NCBI RefSeq assembly: GCF_009828855.1
Contig: NZ_WUAG01000002.1
Location: 558,001-622,000 of the forward strand
Direction: 5' to 3'
DNA: 64,000 nt
From: Psychromonas sp. L1A2
Lineage (GTDB): Bacteria; Pseudomonadota; Gammaproteobacteria; Enterobacterales; Psychromonadaceae
The notes beneath the pieces are model-generated. The model saw nothing but the letters and a program-made list of their open reading frames with translations. It was not told where the DNA came from and did not search any database. A program made the translations under genes and the position numbers. Position 1 is the first letter of the stretch, and every line of letters starts with the position of its first letter. This document shows, one piece after another, positions 1 through 10,323 of the stretch.

Positions 1-466
1 AAGGAGCAACAATGCGATGATTATCCACAAACACTTGAGCCGCTAATAAACGCGCCTTACCAATTGCTACCGATGATAATTGAGCATCTAACTCGGTCTG
101 TGTAATCGCTTGTTTTTTAATAAGACGTTGGTAATCTTTTAATGTTCTTTGTTCATTCGCTAAATAAGCTTTAGCTTCTGCCAATAATGCATTAGCACCG
201 GCATTATCTAAACTAATCAATAGTTGGCCTTTTTTGACTTTTTGATTGGCCTCCACTGCAATTTTTGTCACTTTCGCTGCCACTTCAGATGCAATACTGA
301 CGTATTGTTTCGCCTGTAACTTACCAATCAAAGACAAAGACTGAGTGACTTCATGTGTATCAACTATCTCACTTTTGACGGAAACAGCAGGAGCAGCAAA
401 AACAGAATGGCTAAACGAACTCAGCAATAAACTAGTTAACATAAAAACAGTATTTAATTTATTCAT
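1..466 (-). CDS. RND efflux membrane-fusion (HlyD-type) periplasmic adaptor, N-terminal part
   Basis: The reverse strand reads from an ATG at 466 off the left edge, giving about 155 residues without a stop. A signal peptide covers roughly residues 1-25 (hydrophobic run ending in VFAAP). Next comes a biotinyl-lipoyl-like half motif (GKLQAKQYVSIASEVAAKV, then VKKGQLLISLD near residue 80) and an alpha-hairpin region with the common QRLIKKQAITQTELD pattern. This order is that of periplasmic adaptors linking an inner-membrane RND pump to an outer-membrane channel. The C-terminal part and the pump gene expected downstream lie outside the window, so the substrate cannot be inferred. Confidence 0.8.
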   Translation of the reverse strand, partial: MNKLNTVFMLTSLLLSSFSHSVFAAPAVSVKSEIVDTHEVTQSLSLIGKLQAKQYVSIASEVAAKVTKIAVEANQKVKKGQLLISLDNAGANALLAEAKAYLANEQRTLKDYQRLIKKQAITQTELDAQLSSVAIGKARLLAAQVFVDNHRIVAP

Positions 467-778
467 TATTTTTTCTTCTAAATAAGTGGGTAAGACAAAC
501 AATAAAAAATCAACAGCATCCAGCTATCATTTCCTATCATAAAGTAAAAAGAACAAAAGATTGTGAAGAAAATATGGAGAAATAATAATAAACTTGAAAC
601 AAAACAAATAATTAATAGAGTTTTTCTATTGAAATGGATAAAAACCAGCTAGTTTTTTGTAAATACTCATATTAGTTCACAACAACAAATAGCCATCGAT
701 GCCTATAATTAAATCCTTCAATAAATAGGATCAACTTTATCGAGAATAATTAAGATAAAGTATTATAAGGAGAGCTTT
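467..778. other. Intergenic region, divergent promoters
   Basis: AT-rich spacer between the divergent adaptor gene and the ABM-domain gene. Apart from a good ribosome binding site (AAGGAG at about 768-773) for the latter, I see no repeat, RNA or operator that I can defend. Confidence 0.5.
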
Positions 779-1087
779 ATGGTCGTCGTATTATTTCGCT
801 GGGAAATAAACCCAGTACATGAAAAAGTATTTAAAGAGGGTTGGACTGAATTAGTACAACGTAATATTGAAAAATATGGCGCACTAGGATCTCGATTACA
901 TAAAACAAAAGATAATCAATGGGTTTCCTATAGCCAATGGATAAGTGAAGAACATTATCTAAAAGCACAAGGGTTGGAAGACAAACATGAAGGGGCAAGA
1001 TCTAAAATGCTCACTGCTATTATCAGTGCCGCAGAGCCTTTGGTTCTCGTTCCTGTATTAGACCATTTAATATCCAGTAAACTCTAA
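779..1087 (+). CDS. ABM-domain (antibiotic biosynthesis monooxygenase-like) small protein
   Basis: This 102-residue protein has the look of the dimeric alpha+beta-barrel ABM fold: an N-terminal strand (VVVLFRWEI), a helix with FKEGWTELVQRN, a middle strand ending in a W-S/T-Y-S-Q-W pattern (NQWVSYSQW) and a C-terminal helix. Members of this superfamily act as small oxygenases, haem-degrading proteins or structural proteins, so the fold does not give the reaction. The start is supported by AAGGAG a few bases upstream. It is monocistronic: the neighbours on both sides run the other way. The family is my recognition; the role is unknown. Confidence 0.6.
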   Translation: MVVVLFRWEINPVHEKVFKEGWTELVQRNIEKYGALGSRLHKTKDNQWVSYSQWISEEHYLKAQGLEDKHEGARSKMLTAIISAAEPLVLVPVLDHLISSKL

Positions 1088-1242
1088 TCGCATCATCGTA
1101 TTTAGTCCCCATTTATACCGCTTACCTTTAGCGTTAACAAAACAGCGCTAAACATAATTTTTAATAAGATGTCGTCATAGTTGTTTATTGTTATAACTTT
1201 ACCAGCAACTAACAACTAGCGTTGACTAAACGAAAAAACTCA

Positions 1243-1278
1243 AATGAGTTAAAGATAAACCAATATCTTTAACTCATT
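1243..1278. terminator. Stem-loop between convergent genes
   Basis: A perfect 15 bp stem (1243-1257 pairs with 1264-1278) with a 6-base loop lies between the ABM gene and the convergent nitroreductase gene. The rest of the 1088-1388 gap shows nothing else. It has no strong T-run, so it may be a bidirectional or Rho-assisted terminator. Confidence 0.5.
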
Positions 1279-1388
1279 ATTGGACTAACAACAATCGACT
1301 AAAGAAAGTGAATGTGCAGCGCCTAATTCTTAATAAAATGAATAAAGCATTAACGCTGCTGTATCGATTTGCTTACCCGAAATGGAGA

Positions 1389-2051
1389 TTAAATAACCTT
1401 GAGTACTTTATCCATTGTTAAACGCGTTTTAGGCAGAGAAAAATTATAATCTTCTGACGGATGATGGTAACCAATCGCTAATGCAACATGACATTGATAA
1501 TCACCTAGTTCATCGTAAAAAATGTCACCAATTAACTCACTATCAACGCCTTCCATTGGTGTTGAATCGACTTTCAAGCGCGCTAATGTATGCATAGCAT
1601 TACCTAATGCAAGGTAAACTTGAGACTTAGTCCAATTCTCATTATTCCCTTTCTCATCAGTATTAATATCAGCAAAAGAATAACTACCAAATGCTTTTTC
1701 TTTATCTTCCAATTTAGTGCGATTATCCACAATGCCTTGGTCGACTACTTTTTCATAGTCAGCACGAGTGTAAGCAGGGTTATGTGCAAATAAGATAATA
1801 TGTGAACAAGCTAAAATATGATGCTGATTAAACTGGAATTTATTAGCAAAAGAATCAACCATTCTCTGTTTTGCTGCATCACTTTCAATAACAATAAACT
1901 TCCAAGGTTGAGAGTTTATTGACGAAGGAGAAAGGCGCAATGCTTGGTACAAAACCTCTAAATCTTGCTGAGATACTTTTTTAGTTGCATCATATTTTTT
2001 AGCCGTGTAACGCGTTTCTAAATCATTAATAATTTGCTCATGTATTGCCAT
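1389..2051 (-). CDS. NfsB-like NAD(P)H nitroreductase / flavin oxidoreductase
   Basis: FMN-dependent nitroreductase-fold enzyme, about 220 residues. Visible family marks are RYTAKKYD near the N terminus (FMN phosphate contact), SPSSINSQPWKF (FMN-binding segment), a WTKSQVYLALGNAMHTLARL helix and a C-terminal AIGYHHPSEDYN stretch. Such enzymes reduce nitroaromatics and quinones with NAD(P)H. The frame is open five codons further upstream to 2066. I prefer the ATG at 2051 because MAIHEQII aligns with the usual family N terminus. It is divergent from the LysR gene at 2285, which is the natural candidate for its regulator. Confidence 0.85.
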   Translation of the reverse strand: MAIHEQIINDLETRYTAKKYDATKKVSQQDLEVLYQALRLSPSSINSQPWKFIVIESDAAKQRMVDSFANKFQFNQHHILACSHIILFAHNPAYTRADYEKVVDQGIVDNRTKLEDKEKAFGSYSFADINTDEKGNNENWTKSQVYLALGNAMHTLARLKVDSTPMEGVDSELIGDIFYDELGDYQCHVALAIGYHHPSEDYNFSLPKTRLTMDKVLKVI

Positions 2052-2284
2052 ATTGTCGAATCTCATTTATTGGGTGATTAATATAAGTTGTCATTAAAAG
2101 TATCGTTGTTATTAAAAGGTATAATTATCGTTATATAGTTGTCGTTATAGCCACTTCGACACTATTTTTTTGGAAGTAATTATTCACCTCTATACCGCTA
2201 ATAATCAATAAGCACATTGTACACTTGATTCTTTTATTTGATAATCACACTTAAATTTGAATAACTTGATAATTATTTTTGAAT

Positions 2285-3196
2285 ATGTATCACTTAAACG
2301 ATCTCAAATTAGCCATCAGAATTGCCGATTTACAAAATATATCAGCAGCCAGTCGTGAGCTTAATTTAACACCTGCCGCCGCAAGTGCTGCATTAAAGCG
2401 TCTTGAACAAAGGTTAAATTGCCAATTATTTATTCGCTCTACACGTACTATGCAATTGACCGAGGAAGGCCATTTATTTATTGAAAGTAGCCGAGAAGCG
2501 ATCAATATATTAGAGCTAGCCAGTAATACCTTGAACAATAACAACGACCAACTAAGTGGTGATTTAGGGTTAAGCATGCCCTCAGATTTAGGCAGAAATA
2601 TTGTTAGTGCTTGGATAGATGAATTTTTAGCCTCAGCCCCTTCCTTAACGCTTACCTTATATTTAAGCGATCATATGAGTGATTTAATGGATCAAAAAAT
2701 TCAGCTCGCTCTTCGCTATGGTCATTTATCAGATTCCGTCCTTAAACGTCGTTACTTAACGTCGTCGCCTCGTTATGTAGTGGCTTCCCCAACTTATATT
2801 AAAGAGTTCGGTCAACCTAATAGCCCTGCAGAACTTCAACAACATAAATTATTAAGTTGGAATTTAGGTAGCAAACACCTTCAACAATGGACATTTATTA
2901 AAGATAATCAGCGTATACAAATACCTATTTCTCCAATCAAAACGACCAATGATGGGGCTTTATTAAGACAATGGGCGATCGCAGGACATGGTATTGCCTA
3001 TAAAAGTTGGATAGATATTGCGGAAGATGTAGAGCAAGGACGCTTGAAGGTACTATTAACAGATTACTTAACTGAAGATATTCCCTTGCAGTTAGTTTAT
3101 TTACAAACAGATTACCCTAGGAAACAGTTACGTATGGTCATTGATTTTTTACAACATAAATTCAGTGAGTTTAGTAAACGATATCCACCCCCTTAA
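2285..3196 (+). CDS. LysR-family transcriptional regulator
   Basis: About 303 residues. The N-terminal winged helix-turn-helix is clear (ISAASRELNLTPAAASAALKRLEQRL, with LFIRSTRTMQLTEEG after it), followed by a type 2 periplasmic-binding-like effector domain (residues ~90-290) carrying the usual ALRYG and ASPTYI motifs. The frame can be extended two codons to a TTG at 2279; ATG at 2285 gives the standard N terminus. It is divergent from the nitroreductase gene with a 233 bp shared promoter region, the typical layout for a LysR regulator and its target. The inducer is unknown. Confidence 0.85.
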   Translation: MYHLNDLKLAIRIADLQNISAASRELNLTPAAASAALKRLEQRLNCQLFIRSTRTMQLTEEGHLFIESSREAINILELASNTLNNNNDQLSGDLGLSMPSDLGRNIVSAWIDEFLASAPSLTLTLYLSDHMSDLMDQKIQLALRYGHLSDSVLKRRYLTSSPRYVVASPTYIKEFGQPNSPAELQQHKLLSWNLGSKHLQQWTFIKDNQRIQIPISPIKTTNDGALLRQWAIAGHGIAYKSWIDIAEDVEQGRLKVLLTDYLTEDIPLQLVYLQTDYPRKQLRMVIDFLQHKFSEFSKRYPPP

Positions 3197-3619
3197 CTAA
3201 GCTGTTTAGCTTGAATCTATTATAAACACGATGATCGGCATAACATTTTAATCGTGTTCTTATTTTCGGCGACACTATTTCCTATGGCATTAACGTTAAC
3301 AATACGAACTTCAACCATACAGTCTCCAGTAATACAAACAGAGCCAAATAATAGATACTAGCCACCAGCTTAAAACGCCTATCGACAGTTATCTAAACGA
3401 CGCTTATACCACTTTCAAATAAACAACGTTACAAACAATCACTTCAACATAAGTTGTTTATTGTATCTGTGACTATTCACTTCTTATACAAACTTTTATA
3501 TTTACTGAATAATACAGAAAATTCAATAACTCAGGTCGCGTTATTACCGACTACCAAGGACTTACTAAGATTTTTAAGGTAAAGTTTGTAATAGTTTTCC
3601 TTAAGTGAGCAAATATTAA
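3197..3619. other. Intergenic region, no feature seen
   Basis: A 423 bp AT-rich gap between the LysR gene and the 98-residue orphan. I found no convincing ORF, RNA gene or long repeat on either strand. Confidence 0.4.
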
Positions 3620-3916
3620 ATGTCAGATGATGTTAACGAGACTTCAATACAACTAGAAAAAATCATTCACCCACTACCAGCAATGCACCTCGCACAATTA
3701 ACCGCCTTCGCATTTGGTTTACCACCATTATATTTTTGTCGTGAATACCTATCTTTAGATGAAGAAACAACCATTAATCACTGCAAGCAACGTATCCTTA
3801 ATTTAATAGCGAATGGAGAAGTTTCATTACAGCAATTAACTCACTTATTAGTTGAAAAAGAGTATTTTGATTCCGATGAAGCACGTCTTCGTTTAGGCCC
3901 TACCCCTACAGAATAA
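3620..3916 (+). CDS. Hypothetical protein, 98 residues
   Basis: A small acidic-to-neutral, mostly helical protein without a signal peptide or membrane segment, not assigned to a family by eye. Visible are an internal PLPAMHLAQLTAFAFGLPPLYF stretch and a C-terminal helix-rich half (SLQQLTHLLVEKEYF). The ribosome binding site is weak. It is supported as a real gene by its amino-acid composition and by a terminator starting a few bases after its stop. Both neighbours are unrelated, so context gives no function. Confidence 0.55.
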   Translation: MSDDVNETSIQLEKIIHPLPAMHLAQLTAFAFGLPPLYFCREYLSLDEETTINHCKQRILNLIANGEVSLQQLTHLLVEKEYFDSDEARLRLGPTPTE

Positions 3917-3921
3917 AAATC

Positions 3922-3968
3922 ACTGATTAAAGTTAATGAAACAACTTCAATCAGTTGAGTCTTTTTTA
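3922..3968 (+). terminator. Rho-independent terminator after the 98-residue gene
   Basis: The 13-base arms 3922-3934 and 3943-3955 pair with one mismatch. They are followed by a short purine stretch and a run of T at 3960-3968. Confidence 0.65.
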
Positions 3969-4487
3969 GAGCCTCCTCCGGTTAAAGTAAGCTCAGCGTC
4001 ACTTACTTTCAATTTATATTTAAAAATATCAAGCTAAGTACGCCTTGAAATAACAATTATGGGCTCATTTATACCCGTCACCATTCAAGATACAAAAATC
4101 AAACAGTCGTGAGATAAACAGATTCTAGGCACAAAGATCTAACGGGTTAAATCGACCCTTTATAAAACAACGAAGGTGCTTGCCTCACGACTTGCCTTGC
4201 TGATCGACAACTCGACAACCAATACTGCGTTGTAACATTTGATAAGAATTAACCATTGTCATGATGTGACGCATTGTCTTAGTGTCCGAGTTAACAACTG
4301 AATAATGCACCTTAATTGGTCGCATATACAAATATAAAAACACTAAAAACCTATATTTCAACAAGTTATAACATAACTATGATTCAAAATTATTTGTCAC
4401 ACTAACAGACAAATAGCTACCACTTTATGGTTAAAAAATGGTATTTTTAAAATCTACATTGATATTTTATATAATTAAGGATGGTAA
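3969..4487. other. Intergenic region with a possible degenerate repeat
   Basis: A 519 bp gap. About 4069-4310 is less AT-rich than its surroundings and contains a 9-base inverted pair (AGTCGTGAG at 4105-4113 and its complement at 4184-4192). It may be a relic of an interspersed element, but there is no second copy in this window. The last 100 bases are very AT-rich and probably hold the promoter of the chemoreceptor gene. Confidence 0.3.
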
Positions 4488-6605
4488 ATGGACTTAACCA
4501 CTAAAGAGCGCCATTGGTTACCTCTATTTGGTAAAACAGGTAAAATAGCATTAAGTAAAGCTTGCTGGTTAAATAAATCACGTAAAAAGATAATCGCACA
4601 AACTTTTAATAGTACAGCAGAAACCAGAGTACATAGCCTCAAATCATGGGTGACTATGCAATGGAACTTTCTTAATGATGCCACTTTGTACCTGAGTACA
4701 AAGTCTCAGCAACAATGGTCAAACTCGCTACATGATTTACTAAGTCGAAATAGTGACTTTTCAGAGTTATTTGTTGTGATGGCAGATGGTCAAATTGCAG
4801 GGTCTAGTTATCGAGGAGTAATACAACATAACATAAGCATCGATGTCCTCAATAAAGGTTTACAAGCCAAGTTTTTACATGGCCCTTATATTGATCCAAT
4901 GACAAAAGAAGTTGGTCCATCAAGTTCTAATTTCCATGATTCAGTGACCCTCATGTTTTACCACCCCATTATTGTCGATAATATTGCAATTGCTTGTTTA
5001 TGTGGGCGAGTACCTAATGATGTAATGAGTGATATTATTCAACGTGAAGCTGGACATGTTTATTGTGAATCCGGTGATAACTATATTTTTATGGTTCAAT
5101 CAAATCAAACACCTTCTATTGCAACTGGTACCGCCCTATCTCGTTCACGTTTTGAAGACAATACATTTTCTCATGGAGAAAATCTAAAATCGGGCGTACA
5201 CACAAATTGGGGAACCGTTAAAATAAAGGCTCATACAGAGTTTGAAATTCGCTTTACTGATCCTGCCACCAAACAATTACACCCAGGGATAAGAGAAACA
5301 ATTAAACATGGTGAAAATTTGTATATTGATTATCCCGGTTACTCTGATTATCGACATATCCCCGTTGTTGGTAAAGGAATTACTTTTCAATTAGAGGGGT
5401 CACCTGATGTGTGGGGAATGATGTGTGAAGCCGATTTAGAAGAGGTTTATCGTCATCGTTCAATTACTTATACGCTAGGTAAAACACTTTCTTTAGCAAT
5501 TGGCTTGCCCTTTCTCGTAGCGACAATGTTGTCTACTTGGATGATGCTGCCTCTATGGCAAAATAACATATTAATCGCTTTTACTTTATTTATTGCAATT
5601 TTTAGTTTTTGTCGCTTGGGATTAGCCCCTGTAGCTGCACGTTTAAAGCACATGGTCAATGTAATTCAAATGTTGGCGGAGGGTGATGCAAATCTTAATC
5701 AACGTTTTGATACGACAAAGTTTAGCGCTGATGAGTCTGGAGAAATGGGGCGCTGGATCAATAGTTTTATCGATCGCCTAGATAATATGCTAGGGGAGAT
5801 GATCCATGCTTCAGGTGAGGTAAAAGAGGTTAGTGAGTCTATGCTACAACATTGTATTAGTGTTGATAAAGCAAGTAAAACAACGACTCACTCAATTGAC
5901 TCCATGTTGCAATTATCTACCAATCAACAAGATGAAATAGCCAGTGCAACTATTTCAGCTCAAGTGATGAATGAGCTAATGATAGATGTCGTGAGTAAAA
6001 CACAACAAGAATATGAACAAGCAATTAATAATACTAAACAGATCAAAGATATTGTTTTATCTTCAGCTAAAAGCGTTAATGATGTTAATGGAAGAATGAA
6101 AGAAATTGAAACAATTGTTACCTTAATTACAGGCATCACAGAACAAACTAACTTATTGGCATTAAATGCAGCAATTGAAGCTGCAAGAGCAGGTGAACAT
6201 GGAAGAGGTTTCTCTGTTGTTGCTGATGAAGTACGTAACCTTGCAACCAGAACATCGCAAGCAGCACAACATATTGGCGAAATTATGTCGACACTGGGCA
6301 GTGAATCAGAAATGGCTGTTAAGTATATGCAACAAGGTGTTAATAATGTAGATAAAAACACTTTAGTTTTAGACTCAGGAGACAGAAACGTCAAACTTAA
6401 AATAGCGGTAGAAGATGTATTTAATACGATGAATCAAATCGCTAGTAACAGTGAATCACATGGAAAAACAACAAAAGAGGCACAAAATACGACATTAGAA
6501 ATGGAAGAATCGTCACAACAATTAATACATCAAACAACATTGGTCAAAAATGCTATTTTACGACTCAATAAATTAGTTGAACGTTTCGAGGTTTCTAAGC
6601 ATTAG
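4488..6605 (+). CDS. Methyl-accepting chemotaxis protein with Aer-like topology
   Basis: A 705-residue chemoreceptor. The C-terminal signalling domain is unmistakable, with the conserved hairpin tip [19 protein letters not shown] near residues 552-570 and methylation-type helices on both sides. A HAMP-like segment follows about residue 380. Unusually, no membrane segment or signal peptide precedes the large N-terminal sensory region (residues 1-325). Two hydrophobic segments, about 331-354 and 361-379, are separated only by a short LWQNN turn. That suggests a membrane hairpin with a cytoplasmic sensor, as in the redox receptor Aer, although the sensor here is not a recognisable Aer PAS domain. 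GDNYIFMVQ near residue 196 resembles a Cache/PAS strand. The ligand is unknown. Confidence 0.85.
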   Translation: MDLTTKERHWLPLFGKTGKIALSKACWLNKSRKKIIAQTFNSTAETRVHSLKSWVTMQWNFLNDATLYLSTKSQQQWSNSLHDLLSRNSDFSELFVVMADGQIAGSSYRGVIQHNISIDVLNKGLQAKFLHGPYIDPMTKEVGPSSSNFHDSVTLMFYHPIIVDNIAIACLCGRVPNDVMSDIIQREAGHVYCESGDNYIFMVQSNQTPSIATGTALSRSRFEDNTFSHGENLKSGVHTNWGTVKIKAHTEFEIRFTDPATKQLHPGIRETIKHGENLYIDYPGYSDYRHIPVVGKGITFQLEGSPDVWGMMCEADLEEVYRHRSITYTLGKTLSLAIGLPFLVATMLSTWMMLPLWQNNILIAFTLFIAIFSFCRLGLAPVAARLKHMVNVIQMLAEGDANLNQRFDTTKFSADESGEMGRWINSFIDRLDNMLGEMIHASGEVKEVSESMLQHCISVDKASKTTTHSIDSMLQLSTNQQDEIASATISAQVMNELMIDVVSKTQQEYEQAINNTKQIKDIVLSSAKSVNDVNGRMKEIETIVTLITGITEQTNLLALNAAIEAARAGEHGRGFSVVADEVRNLATRTSQAAQHIGEIMSTLGSESEMAVKYMQQGVNNVDKNTLVLDSGDRNVKLKIAVEDVFNTMNQIASNSESHGKTTKEAQNTTLEMEESSQQLIHQTTLVKNAILRLNKLVERFEVSKH

Positions 6606-6611
6606 GTCTAA

Positions 6612-6778
6612 TTTATACCGATTACATTAAATATGTTATCTAAATTTTGCGCAGACAAAACAGTTCAACTCAAGGCGTAAATTGACGTAAATGGCTGTTC
6701 CCTTTACGAAATTTACAACGAGGAGTTGGGCTGTTTTAACAAGTAAAATAGATAAGCTATTTATTGTGATTGGTATTA
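6612..6778 (+). repeat. MITE-like interspersed repeat, copy A (internally deleted)
   Basis: This 167 bp block between the two chemoreceptor genes closely matches the blocks at 30711-30935 (opposite strand) and 37233-37451. Its two ends are imperfect inverted repeats of each other (TACCGATTACATTAAATATG at the left against TAATACCAATCACAATAAAT read inwards from the right), and the similarity continues through most of each arm. It lacks the roughly 55-60 bp central segment of the other copies. Confidence 0.75.
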
Positions 6779-6787
6779 CACATAAAG

Positions 6788-6822
6788 CGTTGAATAAAAG
6801 CTTAGCCCTCTTTTATTCAACG
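6788..6822. terminator. Bidirectional terminator between the two chemoreceptor genes
   Basis: A 13 bp perfect stem (6788-6800 with 6810-6822) lies 14 bases past the end of the minus-strand chemoreceptor gene, between the convergent genes. Confidence 0.65.
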
Positions 6823-6836
6823 TTGAAATAGGCTAT

Positions 6837-8750
6837 TTATTTTTCAAGTTTGAAACGTTTAACAATACTGTGTAACTGGTTATTAACCTCATGGATGTGA
6901 TGAGTTTCTTCATTTACATTAGCGCCTGTTGTTGTCAGTTCTTGAACAATATTATGAATACGAGCCATATTTTGGCTAACCTCTCTAATCACGCTATTTT
7001 GCTCCTGTGCTGACGAGGCAATCTGATTACTTAAGTCATTAATTTTCGAAACAAACCCACTCATCACCTCTAAACTATCTGCAACACTAGCAGCCTCAGA
7101 TACCGTTTGTTGGCTGGTTTCACGGGTACTATCAATTGAACTAACAACTGAAGTAGACTCATGTTGCAATTTGGCCAAGGCATTTTCAACTTCACCTGTA
7201 CTAGTTTGCGTGCGTGCTGCTAATGCCCGTACTTCATCTGCAACAACAGCAAACCCACGCCCTTGTTCACCTGCACGAGCAGCTTCAATAGCCGCATTTA
7301 ATGCCAATAAGTTAGTTTGGTCTGCAATTGCGCCAATCACACTTAAAATTGAACTAATATCTTGCGTTTCTTGACTCATATTCGCGACGTTTATCGTGGC
7401 ATTTTCAACTTCTTTAGACAGGCGCTGTAAGCTTACTTGTGCATTAGCAATAATCCCTTTAGAGGTTTCACCAGAGTTATTTGCTTCATGAGTAAACTGG
7501 GCGGTATCTTGCGCATTAATAGCTACCATTTCAGCGGTAACACTTAATTCCTCTACCGCTGTCACGACTTGCTCTGTTTCTTGTTGATGCTGAGATAATA
7601 TATCTGCACTTTTATCTGAGTGACTTTTCAATACTTCAACACCTTCTGATAAACGCCCACTTACACGTTTCACGTCTAACATCATCAACTGTAATGTTTC
7701 AATAAAGGTATTAACATTCATGGCAATCTGGCCAAGATCATCTTTAGAATTAACGACTAACCTCTGAGTTAAATCACCGCTACCATCAGATAAATTACCA
7801 ATTAATGTTTTCAGTGCAATCACCGGTTGATAAATGCGGTTAAGCACTAGAATTAATATAACGATAAATAATACAGCGATGATTGAAACCCAAAAGAACA
7901 GATCCCATGTCGCATTAAAGACAGCTGAAAAAGCAACTTCATCTTTTACTGCAACCATTAAGTACCAAGGTTCACTACCTTCCAGCTGGACACTAGTAGA
8001 GACCATTACACTAGGTTTACCTTCAAGTTTAATATCTTCAATAATACGTTCCTGATTAAACATTTTTGCAGAAAAACCGCTCAACTCTTCAATATTTTGC
8101 ACTTGCTCTTGTGCTTTTGCTATTTCACTTGTTGATGCTAATACCATTCCTTTGTGGTCAACCAGAATAGCAATATCATCTTCAGCAACATGCACACCTT
8201 CAACTAATGTTTGTAGATAGGTTAATCGAACATCAGAAGCCAAGACTCCACCATTAATAGGATGAACCGCTAGTAAAAGTAATGCACCTTGTTTTGTAGC
8301 AAATACATCCGTTAATTTTAAATCTGTACTTTGCTTACCTAATTGGTACCAAGAACGTGTTCGAGGGTCATATTTAGATGGAATACCGACACCTCCAGGA
8401 AATGATTCTGACTCTCTTGAAGTATAAGAACGCCCATCATCTAATCCTAATGTGATTTTGCTTATGCCTGAAACCGCTTTAGTGATCATCATGTATTTTT
8501 CATGATCGGTTTGATAATGGTTGGCTTCGTATAATTCAGCTAAATGCGTAACAGGTGATGAATATGATGCGATAAAACTTTTAATATTGTTCGCTTCATA
8601 TTGAGAAGAACTAATAATATTATCGATAAGCGTGGTTTTAGTCGTTTCTTCCAATTTATTAATTGAAATATAACAAGTGATCCCTAACGCCAAAATAAGT
8701 AACCCAGTGATCACGACAATTAAAATATTTTTAAATCCAAGCTTACTCAT
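6837..8750 (-). CDS. Methyl-accepting chemotaxis protein with periplasmic dCache sensor
   Basis: A 637-residue receptor of classical topology: membrane segment 1 at about residues 8-30, periplasmic double Cache domain to about 280, membrane segment 2 at about 281-303, HAMP, then the methyl-accepting domain with [19 protein letters not shown]. The sensor contains YDPRTRSWY and a later ASDV aspartate. This Y-R-W-Y-D arrangement is the known signature of amino-acid-binding dCache domains, so an amino-acid ligand is a fair inference, not proven. The gene is convergent with the previous chemoreceptor and shares its terminator region. Confidence 0.92.
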   Translation of the reverse strand: MSKLGFKNILIVVITGLLILALGITCYISINKLEETTKTTLIDNIISSSQYEANNIKSFIASYSSPVTHLAELYEANHYQTDHEKYMMITKAVSGISKITLGLDDGRSYTSRESESFPGGVGIPSKYDPRTRSWYQLGKQSTDLKLTDVFATKQGALLLLAVHPINGGVLASDVRLTYLQTLVEGVHVAEDDIAILVDHKGMVLASTSEIAKAQEQVQNIEELSGFSAKMFNQERIIEDIKLEGKPSVMVSTSVQLEGSEPWYLMVAVKDEVAFSAVFNATWDLFFWVSIIAVLFIVILILVLNRIYQPVIALKTLIGNLSDGSGDLTQRLVVNSKDDLGQIAMNVNTFIETLQLMMLDVKRVSGRLSEGVEVLKSHSDKSADILSQHQQETEQVVTAVEELSVTAEMVAINAQDTAQFTHEANNSGETSKGIIANAQVSLQRLSKEVENATINVANMSQETQDISSILSVIGAIADQTNLLALNAAIEAARAGEQGRGFAVVADEVRALAARTQTSTGEVENALAKLQHESTSVVSSIDSTRETSQQTVSEAASVADSLEVMSGFVSKINDLSNQIASSAQEQNSVIREVSQNMARIHNIVQELTTTGANVNEETHHIHEVNNQLHSIVKRFKLEK

Positions 8751-9078
8751 AAAAATCCCTTTAGTACTTTTTTAATAACTTAAAAGCAATGCCAGTGCTT
8801 CTTCTGCCTTTAGTCTACCTACTTAGGGTTGTAAATTAGCAGGCTTATTATTCATAAGTATCAAAACTATGACCTTAGCCTCAAAATCATATAATAATAC
8901 TTTATGGTTATTTTTAAGTAGATCAAAGAATTTAGCTCGCTATTTAAAATTTAATAAAATTCAAACTAAAAAATAATTTAAGCACAACAAATATATTCGC
9001 CCCTCTTGTCCACATTATTAGTTTAATTGAAGCTAAATTCTGCTAAAATCTGGCGCTCAATTTGTTGGAGAATAATTT
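8751..9078. other. Intergenic region between divergent genes
   Basis: A 328 bp gap holding the divergent promoters of the dCache chemoreceptor and mnmA. A ribosome binding site (GGAGAA at 9066-9071) precedes mnmA. I see no RNA, repeat or recognisable operator. Confidence 0.4.
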
Positions 9079-10182
9079 ATGAAAGACAATAGCCAAACTA
9101 AAGTGATCGTCGGTATTTCCGGTGGTGTTGATTCCTCAGTATCTGCTTATTTATTACAGCAGCAAGGCTATCAAGTAGAAGGCTTATTCATGAAAAACTG
9201 GGAAGAGGATGATACCGATGAGTATTGTTCAGCCGCTCAGGATCTTCAAGATGCACAAGCAGTCTGTGATAAATTAGGTATTAAGCTACATACCATCAAC
9301 TTTGCAGCTGAGTATTGGGATAACGTATTCGAACATTTTCTAGAAGAATACAAAGCTGGCCGTACTCCCAATCCAGACATCATGTGTAACAAAGAAATTA
9401 AATTTAAAGCCTTCTTAGAATTTGCAGCAGAAGACTTAGGGGCCGATTTTATAGCAACAGGCCACTACTGTCGTCGCCGTGATGTCGATGGCAAAGCACA
9501 ATTATTACGTGGTATTGATAACAATAAAGATCAAAGTTACTTTTTATACGCAGTCGGTGGTGAACAAATAGCAAAAACGTTGTTCCCTGTTGGTGAGCTA
9601 GAAAAACCAGAAGTACGACGTATTGCTGAAGAACAAGATTTAGTCACACACAATAAAAAAGACAGCACGGGAATTTGTTTTATTGGTGAACGTAAATTTA
9701 CTGATTTTTTACAAACATATCTACCTGCACAACCAGGTGATATTGTTACGCCTGAAAATGAAGTGATTGGTCAACATCAAGGTTTGATGTACCACACGCT
9801 AGGTCAACGCAAAGGCTTAGGCATCGGTGGTTTACAAAACTCAAATGAAAATCCATGGTACGTTGTCGGTAAAGATATGGAAAATAACCGTTTATTAGTC
9901 GCTCAAGGTGCGGATCATCCCGCTTTATTTTCATATGGTTTAATTGCTAAAAAATGTGATTGGGTGGATAGAACGCCTAAAAAAGAAAGCTTTAAATGTA
10001 CCGTTAAAACACGTTACCGCCAAACTGATATTCCATGTACCGTCAATCCGATTGATGACGACACATTAGAGGTTATCTTTGAGCAGCCTCAAGCTGCAGT
10101 AACCCCTGGACAATCAGCAGTATTTTATATTGATGATGTTTGTTTAGGCGGCGCGATTATCGACCAACATTTACAAAAATAA
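9079..10182 (+). CDS. mnmA: tRNA 2-thiouridylase MnmA
   Basis: A 367-residue enzyme that activates U34 of tRNA-Lys, -Glu and -Gln with ATP and accepts sulfur from the TusE relay to make the 2-thio group of mnm5s2U. The PP-loop SGGVDSS is at residues 14-20. The two catalytic cysteines are C103 (in PDIMCNKE) and C200 (in [12 protein letters not shown]), matching the usual positions 102 and 199. The C-terminal beta-barrel region is complete. The order mnmA-hflD-purB is the standard gammaproteobacterial arrangement. Confidence 0.97.
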   Translation: MKDNSQTKVIVGISGGVDSSVSAYLLQQQGYQVEGLFMKNWEEDDTDEYCSAAQDLQDAQAVCDKLGIKLHTINFAAEYWDNVFEHFLEEYKAGRTPNPDIMCNKEIKFKAFLEFAAEDLGADFIATGHYCRRRDVDGKAQLLRGIDNNKDQSYFLYAVGGEQIAKTLFPVGELEKPEVRRIAEEQDLVTHNKKDSTGICFIGERKFTDFLQTYLPAQPGDIVTPENEVIGQHQGLMYHTLGQRKGLGIGGLQNSNENPWYVVGKDMENNRLLVAQGADHPALFSYGLIAKKCDWVDRTPKKESFKCTVKTRYRQTDIPCTVNPIDDDTLEVIFEQPQAAVTPGQSAVFYIDDVCLGGAIIDQHLQK

Positions 10183-10238
10183 TATTGGACTAAAAATAGC
10201 AGTCACTAAAGCAGCATAAAGAAGCAACGGTGCTTAGC

Positions 10239-10275
10239 AATAGGTTGTAAGTTAAATTTTAAACAACCTATTTCT
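10239..10275 (+). terminator. Stem-loop after mnmA
   Basis: The 10-base arms 10239-10248 and 10263-10272 are perfectly complementary and are followed by a short T-rich stretch. It may only attenuate transcription into hflD. Confidence 0.5.
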
Positions 10276-10323
10276 ATTTAAGCAAACTGAACAACATTAA
10301 TTCAAATTAGAAGTGTATCCATT

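Noticed and set aside
4475-4684. Minus-strand 69-codon frame at the start of the chemoreceptor gene
   Set aside because: It lies almost wholly opposite the chemoreceptor coding sequence and lacks any family resemblance.
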